Of a stretch of 64,000 nt of DNA, positions 35,599-43,627 are shown piece by piece; within the stretch, counting starts at the first letter, position 1, and each line of letters starts with the position of its first letter. Source of the stretch: Treponema sp. UBA1226 (lineage in GTDB: Bacteria > Spirochaetota > Spirochaetia > Treponematales > Treponemataceae). A model generated the notes under the pieces. That model was given only the letters and a program-made list of their open reading frames with translations. It had not been told where the DNA came from and made no database searches. The stretch spans positions 86,211-150,210 of the forward strand of contig DBWY01000004.1 of NCBI GenBank assembly GCA_002309195.1. Reading direction: 5' to 3'. The translations under genes and the position numbers were made by a program.

Positions 35599-37380
35599 AT
35601 GGAAAAAGAAGAAATCTTAAAAAGAGCAAAAGATTATATTGCAAACGAAAAAGATGAACGCTTCAGCAAAGAAGTTGAAGAATTAATAGCAAAAGAAGAC
35701 TGGACAGAACTCGAAGACAGATTCTACCAGACACTCGAGTTTGGTACAGGTGGACTTCGCGGTATTATGGGTGGCGGAACAAACCGCATGAACACACTCG
35801 AAATAAACCAGGCAACACAGGGACTTGCAAACTATGTAATCAAAGCATTCCCGGAAAAAGCAAAGAACGGAACATTGAGCGCAGTTGTTGCATACGACAG
35901 TCGTCTTAATTCTGACGTATTTGCAGAAGCAACAGCTTTAATATTTGCCGCAAACGGAATCAAAGCATATCTTTTCTCTGGTCTTCGTCCTACTCCGGAG
36001 CTTTCATTTGCAATCCGCGAACTTAAGGCAGACACAGGTGTTGTAGTAACAGCATCACACAACCCGAGAATGTACAACGGATACAAAGCATACTGGAACG
36101 ATGGTGCACAGGTTATCGAACCGCACGATGTCGGAATCATCAAAGAAGTAAATGCAGTAAAAGAAGTTAAGACAATTTCTAAAGACGAAGCTCTTAAAAA
36201 CGGAACATTAAAAATAATCGACAAAGAAATCGATGAAAAATTCTGGGCAATGTGTAAAGCACAGCTTTTCCGCCCTGAACTCATAAAAGAAAAAGCAGGC
36301 GAAGTAAAAATCGTTTACACACCGCTTCATGGAACAGGTGCAATGCATGTAGAAAAAGTTCTCGGTGATCTTGGACTTAAAGTAATTACAGTTCCACAGC
36401 AGAGAGAACCAGACGGCAACTTCCCTACTGTAGAAAAACCAAACCCGGAAGAAAAACCAGCTTTAACTTTAGCAGTTGAACTCGGTAAAAAAGAAAAAGC
36501 AGACTGTGTAATGGCAACTGACCCTGACTCTGACCGCTTTGGAACTGCATTCCCTGATGCAAACGGAGAATGGGTTCTTCTTTCTGGAAACCAGATGGGA
36601 GCTCTCTTAATTGAATACGTTCTCATGAGCCGCAAGGAACTTGGAACAATGCCTGCAGATCCTGTTGTAGTACGTTCAATCGTAACAAGTCCGTTTGGAG
36701 ATGCAATCTGTAAAAAGTTCGGTGTTCGCATGGTTGAATGTCTTACAGGATTTAAATGGATTGCAGCTGTAGAAGCAAAGATGGAAGCAGAAAAGACAGG
36801 CGACTACGTATTTGGTCTTGAAGAAAGCTACGGATACAAAGTGGAAAAAGAAGTAATGGATAAAGACGGTGTAAGCGCCGCTGCTCTCTGTGCAGAAATG
36901 ACACTTTACTGGAGATCAAAAGGCAAGAGCCTTCTTGAACACCTTAACGACATGTATAAAGAATACGGCTACTTTGAAGACCGTGCAATAAGCCAGAACT
37001 TCCCGGGCTCTTCTGGAAAAGAAGTTATGGCAGGCATCATGACAAAACTCCGCACAGAAGGTCTTAAAACCCTCGGTGGAAAGACAGTTACATCTATCCG
37101 CGATGTTCAGAACTCTGTTGTATTCAACCCAGCAAATCCTTCTGACAAAAAGGCACTTAACCTTCCAAAGAGCAACGTACTTCAGTTCTTCCTTGACGGC
37201 GGTACAATCGTAAGTGCACGTCCTTCTGGAACAGAGCCAAAAATCAAGTTCTATATCAACAGCTGTACTCCTCTCGAAGGAAACTGCGACAAGTGCCTCG
37301 CTGCTGCAAAACATAAAGCAGGAACTCTCTGCGATGCAATCGAAAAAGAAATCAAATCTATTCTCGAAGCTGCAAAGTAA
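35599..37380 (+). CDS. Phosphoglucomutase/phosphomannomutase (PgcA-like)
   Basis: 593 residues, SD AAGGAG before ATG 35599. Motifs: FGTGGLRGIMGGGTNRMN at the N-terminus, TASHNPRMYNGYK (phosphoserine loop), TDPDSDRFG (metal loop), GLEESYGY (sugar loop) and RPSGTEPKIKFY (phosphate loop). All active-site loops look intact and fit the long phosphoglucomutase type of Firmicutes and spirochaetes that links glucose-1-P and glucose-6-P. It is the second phosphohexomutase in tandem; the two are only distantly alike (different loop sequences), so this is not a recent duplication. Confidence 0.92.
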   Translation: MEKEEILKRAKDYIANEKDERFSKEVEELIAKEDWTELEDRFYQTLEFGTGGLRGIMGGGTNRMNTLEINQATQGLANYVIKAFPEKAKNGTLSAVVAYDSRLNSDVFAEATALIFAANGIKAYLFSGLRPTPELSFAIRELKADTGVVVTASHNPRMYNGYKAYWNDGAQVIEPHDVGIIKEVNAVKEVKTISKDEALKNGTLKIIDKEIDEKFWAMCKAQLFRPELIKEKAGEVKIVYTPLHGTGAMHVEKVLGDLGLKVITVPQQREPDGNFPTVEKPNPEEKPALTLAVELGKKEKADCVMATDPDSDRFGTAFPDANGEWVLLSGNQMGALLIEYVLMSRKELGTMPADPVVVRSIVTSPFGDAICKKFGVRMVECLTGFKWIAAVEAKMEAEKTGDYVFGLEESYGYKVEKEVMDKDGVSAAALCAEMTLYWRSKGKSLLEHLNDMYKEYGYFEDRAISQNFPGSSGKEVMAGIMTKLRTEGLKTLGGKTVTSIRDVQNSVVFNPANPSDKKALNLPKSNVLQFFLDGGTIVSARPSGTEPKIKFYINSCTPLEGNCDKCLAAAKHKAGTLCDAIEKEIKSILEAAK

Positions 37381-37395
37381 GGCATAAGTCATAAA

Positions 37396-37974
37396 ATGGC
37401 AAATAAGATAATCGATGATTTTAGAAAACTCCAGATTCTTTTAGATTCTGGAGCAAGCTTTATAGCCTTTGACACAGAGACAACGGGACTAAAACCTGAC
37501 ACAGACCGCATAATCGAAATCGGGGCTGTAAAGTTTGACAAAAACGGAATCATAGATAAATTCGAAACTCTCGTAAATCCTCAGAAATCAATTCCTGCAG
37601 AATGCACGGCGATAAATCATATCACAAATGAAATGATAAAAGACGCGCCGCTTTCTAAAGATGCGCTTAAAGATTTTGTTGAATTTATCAAAGACGGAAT
37701 TTTAATTGCGCATAACGCGGGATTTGACTTAGGATTTTTAAATGAAGAATGCGAACGCGCAAAACTTTCTGAGACAAAAAATAAAGCCCTGGACACACTT
37801 ACACTCGTGCGCTGGGCCTATCCTCTCTTAGGAAAATATAACCTCCAGCTTATGGCACGCCTCATGAACATCGAAGTAAACGATGCTCATAGAGCTTATG
37901 ACGATGCGCGTGTCTGCATGGAAGTATTTTTAAAAACTGTAGAAGATACTAAATCTGTTCAAAAGCGCGCCTAA
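37396..37974 (+). CDS. DEDDh 3'-5' exonuclease (DnaQ/PolIII epsilon-like)
   Basis: 192 residues. Exo I FDTETTG, Exo II region LIAHNAGFDLGFLN, and Exo III HRAYDDARV give the complete DEDDh set. A stand-alone proofreading-type or RNase T-like exonuclease; the polymerase partner cannot be told from the window. It follows the phosphoglucomutase gene by 15 bp and ends 19 bp before the convergent LysM gene. Confidence 0.9.
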   Translation: MANKIIDDFRKLQILLDSGASFIAFDTETTGLKPDTDRIIEIGAVKFDKNGIIDKFETLVNPQKSIPAECTAINHITNEMIKDAPLSKDALKDFVEFIKDGILIAHNAGFDLGFLNEECERAKLSETKNKALDTLTLVRWAYPLLGKYNLQLMARLMNIEVNDAHRAYDDARVCMEVFLKTVEDTKSVQKRA

Positions 37975-37993
37975 CACAGAGATTTGCCAGATT

Positions 37994-38836
37994 CTATCCG
38001 CGTGGTGCTTTAGCAGGATCTATGTATTCTCCGTTCTGAATTACCATAAGCATGATGCCGTTTTTCTTACTCATTGCATCAACTCCGGCTTTTCCAAGAA
38101 CATCACCAGATACTACATAAGTTCCCTTTTTAACCTTTATGGAACTCAAACCTGTGTAAGCATATACAAGTCCTGTCATCGACTGAACAAATACAACTTC
38201 ACCAAATCCACGGTAGGTTCCTGTAAACATAACAGTTCCAGAACGGATATTAACTACATTTTCCTTTGACGAAGATGTAAGCTGAACACCGCTTACCTTT
38301 CCTTTTACATAAGTAACGGTCGGATTTTTTACAGGCCAGTTTAAGCCCGGGTCAGTATTTTTTGTAGTATATTTTTTAGGATCAATTTCTGCTATATCAA
38401 CGACAGAAGCCTGCTGGCTTGCAGGAACTTTAATCTTCTGTCCGGCTTTTATTACATCACCAGAATTAAGGCCGTTCATTGCATAGAGCTCTGCAACCTT
38501 AATGTCGTATTTTCTTGCAATTCCGTATAAAGTATCACCTTTCTGAACGGTATAAGACTGTGTTTTTCCTGCTACCTTTGACTGAGACTGGTTGCTCGAA
38601 AGAGTTACTGCATTTTCGATATCTGCAGTAGGGATTACAAGGCGCTGGCCTGCTTTAATTACGTCTTTTTCTGACAGGTTATTTGCCGTACGAAGCTCAG
38701 AAATAGTAAGCTGGTACTTTTTTCCGATTGAGTAAAGGGTCTCGCCCTTCTGTACAAGATGGCTTGTATCTGCAAAAGCGCACGAAAGCGCTGCAAGAGA
38801 AATTATTAAAAAATGCTTTTTTAGAAATTTACACAT
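37994..38836 (-). CDS. Exported LysM protein with degenerate LytM domain
   Basis: 280 residues: signal peptide (about 8-23), two LysM domains (about 26-70 and 93-137, each with KGETLY/KGDTLY and IKAGQ), then a LytM-like domain (about 165-275). In the last domain the fold pattern is kept (GTYRGFGEVVFVQ, LVYAYTGLS, GKAG) but the zinc-binding H-x-D and H-x-H residues are missing. It should bind peptidoglycan without cutting it, perhaps as an amidase activator like EnvC/NlpD types. The upstream GCCGATAA suggests a sigma-28-like promoter. No SD is obvious. Confidence 0.85.
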   Translation of the reverse strand: MCKFLKKHFLIISLAALSCAFADTSHLVQKGETLYSIGKKYQLTISELRTANNLSEKDVIKAGQRLVIPTADIENAVTLSSNQSQSKVAGKTQSYTVQKGDTLYGIARKYDIKVAELYAMNGLNSGDVIKAGQKIKVPASQQASVVDIAEIDPKKYTTKNTDPGLNWPVKNPTVTYVKGKVSGVQLTSSSKENVVNIRSGTVMFTGTYRGFGEVVFVQSMTGLVYAYTGLSSIKVKKGTYVVSGDVLGKAGVDAMSKKNGIMLMVIQNGEYIDPAKAPRG

Positions 38837-38845
38837 ACTCTATCA

Positions 38846-38853
38846 TTATCGGC
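38846..38853 (-). promoter_or_regulatory. sigma-28-like -10 element upstream of the LysM gene
   Basis: GCCGATAA (38853-38846, minus sense) is identical to the enterobacterial FliA -10 consensus and lies nine bases before the ATG. The expected TAAA about 15 bp upstream is poorly matched. Confidence 0.35.
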
Positions 38854-38918
38854 AGAAATCTTCATAAAATAAGCAGGAAATTGAACAAATTTTAAGCTCC
38901 ATCACCCTCCCTATCCTA

Positions 38919-38947
38919 TAGACACTAAACATTTTTTCCTATATAAT
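38919..38947 (+). promoter_or_regulatory. infC operon promoter
   Basis: TAGACA (38919-38924), 17-bp spacer, TATAAT (38942-38947). Predicted start near 38954, about 47 nt before the TTG start; too short for a large L20-type leader. Confidence 0.7.
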
Positions 38948-39000
38948 CATTCAATACGCTAAATTACATGTGTGTTTTTTTACAGACACTAGGAGGATAG

Positions 39001-39522
39001 TTGGTAGACAATAAGGGAACACGAATTAATGAACAGATTCGTGTAAGAGAAGTTAGACTTATAGACGACGAGGGCGAACAGAAAGGCATTGTGCCTATTC
39101 AGGAAGCACTCAAAATGGCTAAAGAACGGGAACTTGACCTTGTTGAAGTAGCGCCGACAGCGAATCCGCCTGTTTGTAAAATACTCGATTTCGGGAAATA
39201 CCGTTTCGAACAAGAGAAAAAACTCCGTGACTCTAAACGAAACCAGAAGGTATTAAAAGTAAAAGAAATCAGGATGCAGCCAAAAATCGGTACTGGCGAT
39301 CTTGATACGAAAGCTAAGCATGTACAGGAATTCTTAGACGAGGGTGCAAAGGTAAAAGTAACGGTACGCTTTCGCGGAAGAGAACTTGCCCACACAGAAC
39401 TCGGATATGATGTTCTTAAGGAAGTTACAAACAGGCTTACTTCGGCGTATGTCATTGAAAAACCTGCCGCAATGGAAGGAAAGTTCATGTCAATGACGCT
39501 ATCAGCAAAAGCCAAAAGTTAA
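39001..39522 (+). CDS. infC: Translation initiation factor IF-3
   Basis: 173 residues. The start is TTG at 39001, with AGGAGG four bases upstream; rare start codons are the rule for infC because IF-3 discriminates against them and represses itself. The N-domain begins with [19 protein letters not shown] and the C-domain with [13 protein letters not shown], both typical. It prevents premature 50S joining and checks start codons. Heads infC-rpmI-rplT, followed here by cell-division genes. Confidence 0.95.
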   Translation: MVDNKGTRINEQIRVREVRLIDDEGEQKGIVPIQEALKMAKERELDLVEVAPTANPPVCKILDFGKYRFEQEKKLRDSKRNQKVLKVKEIRMQPKIGTGDLDTKAKHVQEFLDEGAKVKVTVRFRGRELAHTELGYDVLKEVTNRLTSAYVIEKPAAMEGKFMSMTLSAKAKS

Positions 39523-39533
39523 GAGGTTTTACG

Positions 39534-39734
39534 ATGTCTAAAATGAAGACAAAGAAGAGCGCATCAAAACGCTTTTCGCTTACAGGTACTGGAAAAGTAA
39601 AGTACAAGAAGATGAACCTTCGTCATATTTTGACAAAGCGTTCTCCAAAGAGAAAAAGACAGCTTCGTGCTGCCGGAATCCTTGATGAAGCAGATGCAAG
39701 AAAAGTTAGAAAGCAGATGCTTCCATACGGTTAA
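39534..39734 (+). CDS. rpmI: 50S ribosomal protein L35
   Basis: 66 residues, strongly basic, with the L35 pattern KMKTKKSASKRF near the start and HILTKRSPKRKRQLR in the middle. SD AGAGG before ATG 39534. Usual place between infC and rplT. Confidence 0.95.
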   Translation: MSKMKTKKSASKRFSLTGTGKVKYKKMNLRHILTKRSPKRKRQLRAAGILDEADARKVRKQMLPYG

Positions 39735-39747
39735 TGAGGTGTAGAAA

Positions 39748-40107
39748 ATGGCTAGAGCAATAGATGGAACAAAAAGAAAGAACCGTCGTATAAAGATTCT
39801 TAAGCTCACAAAGGGCTTTAGAGGTCGCCGCGGAACAAACTTTAAAGCAGCAAAAGATGCAATGACAAAAGCATTGGATCATGCTTATGTTGACCGCCGT
39901 GATAAAAAAGGCAACTTCCGTGCATTGTGGATTGCTCGTATCAACGCAGCAGTTCGTGACGAAGGTTTGTCTTACTCACGCTTTATTGACGGATGTAACA
40001 AAGCTGGCATTACAATTAACCGCAAAGCTTTGTCTAACATGGCTATCGAAGATCCAACAGCATTCAAAGCAGTTGTAGACGCTGCTAAGAACGCTCTTAA
40101 GGCATAA
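39748..40107 (+). CDS. rplT: 50S ribosomal protein L20
   Basis: 119 residues, basic. The N-terminal tail with [17 protein letters not shown] and the core with [19 protein letters not shown], then [10 protein letters not shown], are diagnostic. GAGGTG precedes the ATG. It binds 23S rRNA early in 50S assembly. The gene is followed after three bases by a zapB-like gene. Confidence 0.96.
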   Translation: MARAIDGTKRKNRRIKILKLTKGFRGRRGTNFKAAKDAMTKALDHAYVDRRDKKGNFRALWIARINAAVRDEGLSYSRFIDGCNKAGITINRKALSNMAIEDPTAFKAVVDAAKNALKA

Positions 40108-40110
40108 CAT

Positions 40111-40593
40111 ATGATTTCTTTCGATCAAGTACTTCTTTTGCAGAAAAAAGTAGAAAGTGCTGTACAAAAAATTGTAGAGCTAAAGTCAGAAAACGATGCT
40201 CTGCGCAGTAAATGTTCAGAGCTCACAAACGCGCTTTCTGAAAAAACGGAGTTACTTAATTCTTTTACTGCAGATGAACAAAAGATCGAAAGTTCAATCA
40301 AAGATGCCTTAAACCAGCTCAATACGATTGAAGATACAATCGTTACACAGTCTGGTACAAAAGATGCAGCTGCTTCTAAAACAGAGCAGCCTGCATCTGC
40401 AGCGCAGCCATCTCCAAAAACAGAGCCAGCTGCAAAACCAGTAAATGCTGCACCAAAAGCACCTGCAGCACCCGTTTCAAATCCTGTATCCCCTGCCCCT
40501 GCAGAACCACAGCAGTCACTTGATATTTCTACAGACAAAGAAGAAACAAATTCAGAAGAAGAAACTGTAGAAGAAAAATTTGATATCTTTTAA
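40111..40593 (+). CDS. ZapB-like coiled-coil protein with Pro/Ala-rich tail
   Basis: 160 residues. Residues 5-75 form an uninterrupted coiled coil (Leu/Val heptads, VESAVQKIVELKSENDALRSK part of it), as in ZapB-type division proteins. Residues 85-135 are Pro/Ala/Lys-rich and disordered, and the end is acidic, finishing EEKFDIF. No SD; the ATG is three bases after the rplT stop. The zapA gene starts two bases downstream, so I infer a ZapA-ZapB pair acting at the FtsZ ring. The short C-terminal peptide may be a docking motif. Confidence 0.62.
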   Translation: MISFDQVLLLQKKVESAVQKIVELKSENDALRSKCSELTNALSEKTELLNSFTADEQKIESSIKDALNQLNTIEDTIVTQSGTKDAAASKTEQPASAAQPSPKTEPAAKPVNAAPKAPAAPVSNPVSPAPAEPQQSLDISTDKEETNSEEETVEEKFDIF

Positions 40594-40595
40594 TT

Positions 40596-40916
40596 ATGGG
40601 ACTTTTAAAGATTGACGTTTTAGGTTCTTCATTTGCAATCCAGGCAAAAGAAGATGACGAATACCTTAAAAAACTCCTCAACTATTACACACAGATAATC
40701 ACAGAAATAGAGAAATCAGATCACCTTAAGGATCCTAAAAAAACAGCAATTCTTGCAGGCATCCTTCTTGTTGATGAACTATATAAAGAAAAAGAACGCA
40801 ATGCAAAACTTTTGCATGATTCGGACAATAAATACGCTCCAGAAGATAATCGCGACGACGACGAAATAAACTCCATTACAAGCGATTTAATTTCCCAGAT
40901 TGAACAGGTTCTATAA
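40596..40916 (+). CDS. zapA: ZapA-like cell division protein
   Basis: 106 residues. The N-terminal beta strand MGLLKIDVLGSSFAIQ, a DEDEYL-type segment, and a long C-terminal helix rich in Leu/Lys/Glu (AILAGILLVDELYKE) fit ZapA, which crosslinks FtsZ filaments. It lies between the zapB-like gene and a YaiI gene, all nearly contiguous with the ribosomal protein genes, so its dosage may follow growth rate. Confidence 0.8.
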   Translation: MGLLKIDVLGSSFAIQAKEDDEYLKKLLNYYTQIITEIEKSDHLKDPKKTAILAGILLVDELYKEKERNAKLLHDSDNKYAPEDNRDDDEINSITSDLISQIEQVL

Positions 40917-41378
40917 ATGCAAACAGTAATCTGGGTAGATGCAGATTCATGTCCGCGGCTTGTAAGAACATATCTTTTAGATTATTCAGCTAAATTAAAT
41001 TTAAAAATAAATTTTGTTGCAAACAAAAACATTCCGTGCGAAAATGCGCATGAAAATTTTTCTATGATTGTAACAGATAAAGAGAATCAGGCTGCAGACA
41101 ATTATATTTTTGATAACATTTTAGAAAAAGATATCGTAATAACACGCGATATTCTTCTTGCAGAACGCCTGGTAGAAAAAAACATTGCCGTAATAAATGA
41201 CCGCGGAAAACGCTGGACAAGCGAAAACATAAAAGAACGAAAATCAGAACGCGACTTTAGCCTTGAACTTACGATGATAGGGCTTGGCGGTAAAAAGTAC
41301 AACACATATTCAAAAAAAGAGTTTGCAGAATTTGCAAACTGCTTTGACAGAGAAATCCACGCCTTATTAAAAAAATAA
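40917..41378 (+). CDS. YaiI/YqxD (DUF188, UPF0178) family protein
   Basis: 153 residues. The family pattern is WVDADSCP at the N-terminus, VTDKENQAADNYI, a DIVITRDILLAERLV segment and NDRGKRWT. This is a PIN-like fold with conserved Asp residues; function not established. ATG directly follows the zapA stop (TAA-ATG). Last gene before the strong terminator at 41408-41440. Confidence 0.88.
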   Translation: MQTVIWVDADSCPRLVRTYLLDYSAKLNLKINFVANKNIPCENAHENFSMIVTDKENQAADNYIFDNILEKDIVITRDILLAERLVEKNIAVINDRGKRWTSENIKERKSERDFSLELTMIGLGGKKYNTYSKKEFAEFANCFDREIHALLKK

Positions 41379-41407
41379 AAAAAATCCGCGAACGATATTT
41401 GCAAAAA

Positions 41408-41440
41408 AAATCCGCGGGGAAACCGCGGATTTGATTTTTT
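41408..41440. terminator. Rho-independent terminator between convergent genes
   Basis: AAATCCGCGG / CCGCGGATTT with a GGAAA loop, then GATTTTTT on the + strand and an A8 run on the left that is a T tract on the - strand. It ends the infC operon and can serve the convergent HD-GYP gene too. Confidence 0.9.
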
Positions 41441-41447
41441 CGAAGAA

Positions 41448-42686
41448 CTATTCTTCATCTGGGAATGCAAGCTGGATTGCAGAAATACGGTCACGTACCT
41501 GCATAAAAGCAAGAACTACTTCCGGGTCAAAATGCTTTCCAGAATCCGACTGAATTTCTGCAAACGCATCATCAATCTTCCATGCTTCTTTATAACATCT
41601 CTTGTGACTCAAAGCGTCAAATACATCAGCAACTGCAACAATTCTTGCAGAAAGAGGAATCTCTTCGCCGCAAAGATGACGTGCAGGACTTAAAGGCTCA
41701 CCGATAACAAAATTTCTGTAATCAAGTGCACCAGGATAAGCTGTTTCGCCGCCATCCCATCTTTCATGATGGAACAAAGCAATGTCGCGGCACATTTCAT
41801 CAAGGAAACTTTCTGGTGGTTCAAAAAGATTTGCACCGATACAAGTATGTCCCTGCATTATCGAACGCTCTTCGTCCGTAAAGCGTGGAAATTTTTTCTT
41901 TAAGATAACATCTGATACACCTACTTTTCCAACATCATGGAACTTTGCAGCAATCTTTAATGTATCGCGGAACTTATGAGATTCTGTCATAGGAACATTG
42001 TGGTTAAATGCCCAGCGGTCATAAATTTCAAGCGCAAAACTTGATACACGTTCAACATGAGGATAAGTTTCTTTAGGATCTCTAAACTCTGCCATCTTAA
42101 GCATACGGCGAACCATGTTACTTGTAAGATATGCATTTTCAAGAGCCTTGATTGCACTCTGCGCAAAATGGTTTATAAAGAGTTCAGCATCAGAATCAAA
42201 AGAAACAACCTGGCCGTCATCATCCTGTGCATTGATAATCTGGAGGATTCCAAGAATTTTTCCAGCAGGAGTTTTTAACGGAATTGTATAAATAGATTTT
42301 GTTCTGTAGTCTGTAGTCTTATCTGTTGTCTTATTAAATTTAAATGGTTTATCTTCTGGAATTTCATAAGCATCAGGAATATTTAAAGGTTCTCCTGAAT
42401 ATGCAACATAACCAGAAATTGATTTTTCATTAATCGGGAAAGAAAAGAATGTATACGGAAGCTTTTCTCCAGGAGAAAGCTCTTTTAAGCGGGTATCATT
42501 CTGTGCATATTTAATCTTAAGGTTCGGTCCGTCTACAACATAAATAGAACCAGCATCGGCATGAACAATCGATCTTGCCTCTGTCAAAATGCGTTCAAGT
42601 AAGACATCAACGTCCTGGATTTCACCAAGTGACTTTTCCTGTTCAATTATATGCTCTAATTTTTCTTCTCTCGATGCACCTTTCAT
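41448..42686 (-). CDS. GAF + HD-GYP c-di-GMP phosphodiesterase-like protein
   Basis: 412 residues, soluble. GAF domain at about 22-190 (GSIYVVDG, GYVAYSGEPLNIPDAY, LGILQIINAQ). HD-GYP domain at about 195-400: HVERVSSFA, AKFHDVGKVGV, GHTCIGANLF, FHHERWDGG, VADVFDALSHKR. The GYP triad reads AYP and is followed by about 20 extra residues before the usual EEIPLSARI, an uncommon insertion. It probably hydrolyses c-di-GMP under control of a GAF ligand. SD AAGGAA precedes ATG 42686. With the EAL protein at 14761 it is the second c-di-GMP hydrolase here; no intact cyclase is seen. Confidence 0.9.
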   Translation of the reverse strand: MKGASREEKLEHIIEQEKSLGEIQDVDVLLERILTEARSIVHADAGSIYVVDGPNLKIKYAQNDTRLKELSPGEKLPYTFFSFPINEKSISGYVAYSGEPLNIPDAYEIPEDKPFKFNKTTDKTTDYRTKSIYTIPLKTPAGKILGILQIINAQDDDGQVVSFDSDAELFINHFAQSAIKALENAYLTSNMVRRMLKMAEFRDPKETYPHVERVSSFALEIYDRWAFNHNVPMTESHKFRDTLKIAAKFHDVGKVGVSDVILKKKFPRFTDEERSIMQGHTCIGANLFEPPESFLDEMCRDIALFHHERWDGGETAYPGALDYRNFVIGEPLSPARHLCGEEIPLSARIVAVADVFDALSHKRCYKEAWKIDDAFAEIQSDSGKHFDPEVVLAFMQVRDRISAIQLAFPDEE

Positions 42687-42716
42687 AGTTTATTCCTTAT
42701 TATGTAGATATTTACT

Positions 42717-42745
42717 ATTTTATACGCTAATTTTGTATTTGTCTA
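42717..42745 (-). promoter_or_regulatory. Promoter of the HD-GYP gene
   Basis: Minus sense: TAGACA (42745-42740), 17-bp spacer, TAAAAT (42722-42717). Leader of about 24 nt with an SD. Confidence 0.6.
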
Positions 42746-42764
42746 TATTTTATATTTTTAAAAA

Positions 42765-43622
42765 TTATTCAGCCTTTCTGATAACAGAAAAATAAATCGG
42801 CCCTGCTCCGCCGTTTACATCCGGCAGCACGTGATAGCCAAATTCAGTTTTTTCTGTATCCGGGAGCACAAGATTTTTGCTGCAAAGCTGAATTTTACCC
42901 GTATCATTACGGCATTCCTTGTACTGTTCATCATCTAAAGAAAGAACACGCGCATCGTCAAATTTCTTAAACAAACGCTGTACGACCATATCGTTTTCGG
43001 CTGGTGCAAGCGCACATGTTGAATAAACCAGATACCCGCCCTTCGTTAAAAGCCTCCAGGCGCTCGAAAGAAGAGCCCACTGCTCCATAGAAAGCGTCTT
43101 AACCCTTGCAGGCGACCACATATCAAGATATTTTTTATCATTAAGCACATGACGCTCAGAAGAGCATGGAGCATCCAAAAGAATTCTGTCAAAACACTCT
43201 GATTTTGTCTTACACCACAAAGCGCCGTCGCTGCACGTAATCGTAAGATTTTCCTGTATTTTCTGTGGAATATGCTCTTCGCAGACTTTTGAAAGCCGCA
43301 TTTTTCTTTCAAACGAGCGTTCATTCGAAGTAAGTTTTGCACCTTCATCCATTAAAGAAGCAAGGACAAGAGTTTTACCGCCCGGAGCTGCACATAAATC
43401 AAGGATATCTTCAGCACCTTTTAACGGAAGTGAAAATGCTGCAAGAATGCTTGCGCTGTCAAGATAATAGGTTCTTAAAGATGGATCAAGACAGTATGGA
43501 ACAGGTTCAGCTTCTTTTAAAAGCGCTTCCTTTAATGTACTCCAGCGTTCACCAAAAACGTTTTCGTAATATGAGTTAAAACCTTGTTCGCCCCTTAAAG
43601 CATCTTTATCTTTCTTTGCCAT
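42765..43622 (-). CDS. RsmB/NOL1-type RNA m5C methyltransferase
   Basis: 285 residues. SAM-binding motif I LDLCAAPGGKT, motif IV DAPCSSE with one catalytic cysteine, and motif VI YSTCALAPAEND with the second. It is short and lacks the N-terminal NusB-like domain of RsmB, closer to NSUN4-type or RsmF-core enzymes. Target is presumably rRNA or tRNA cytosine. It starts five bases after the GH3 gene, with no SD. Confidence 0.88.
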   Translation of the reverse strand: MAKKDKDALRGEQGFNSYYENVFGERWSTLKEALLKEAEPVPYCLDPSLRTYYLDSASILAAFSLPLKGAEDILDLCAAPGGKTLVLASLMDEGAKLTSNERSFERKMRLSKVCEEHIPQKIQENLTITCSDGALWCKTKSECFDRILLDAPCSSERHVLNDKKYLDMWSPARVKTLSMEQWALLSSAWRLLTKGGYLVYSTCALAPAENDMVVQRLFKKFDDARVLSLDDEQYKECRNDTGKIQLCSKNLVLPDTEKTEFGYHVLPDVNGGAGPIYFSVIRKAE

Positions 43623-43627
43623 ATTAT

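Noticed and set aside
41380..41400. A second terminator copy (AAATCCGCG) before 41408
   Set aside because: Only one arm is present; the second half is used by the stronger stem at 41408-41440.
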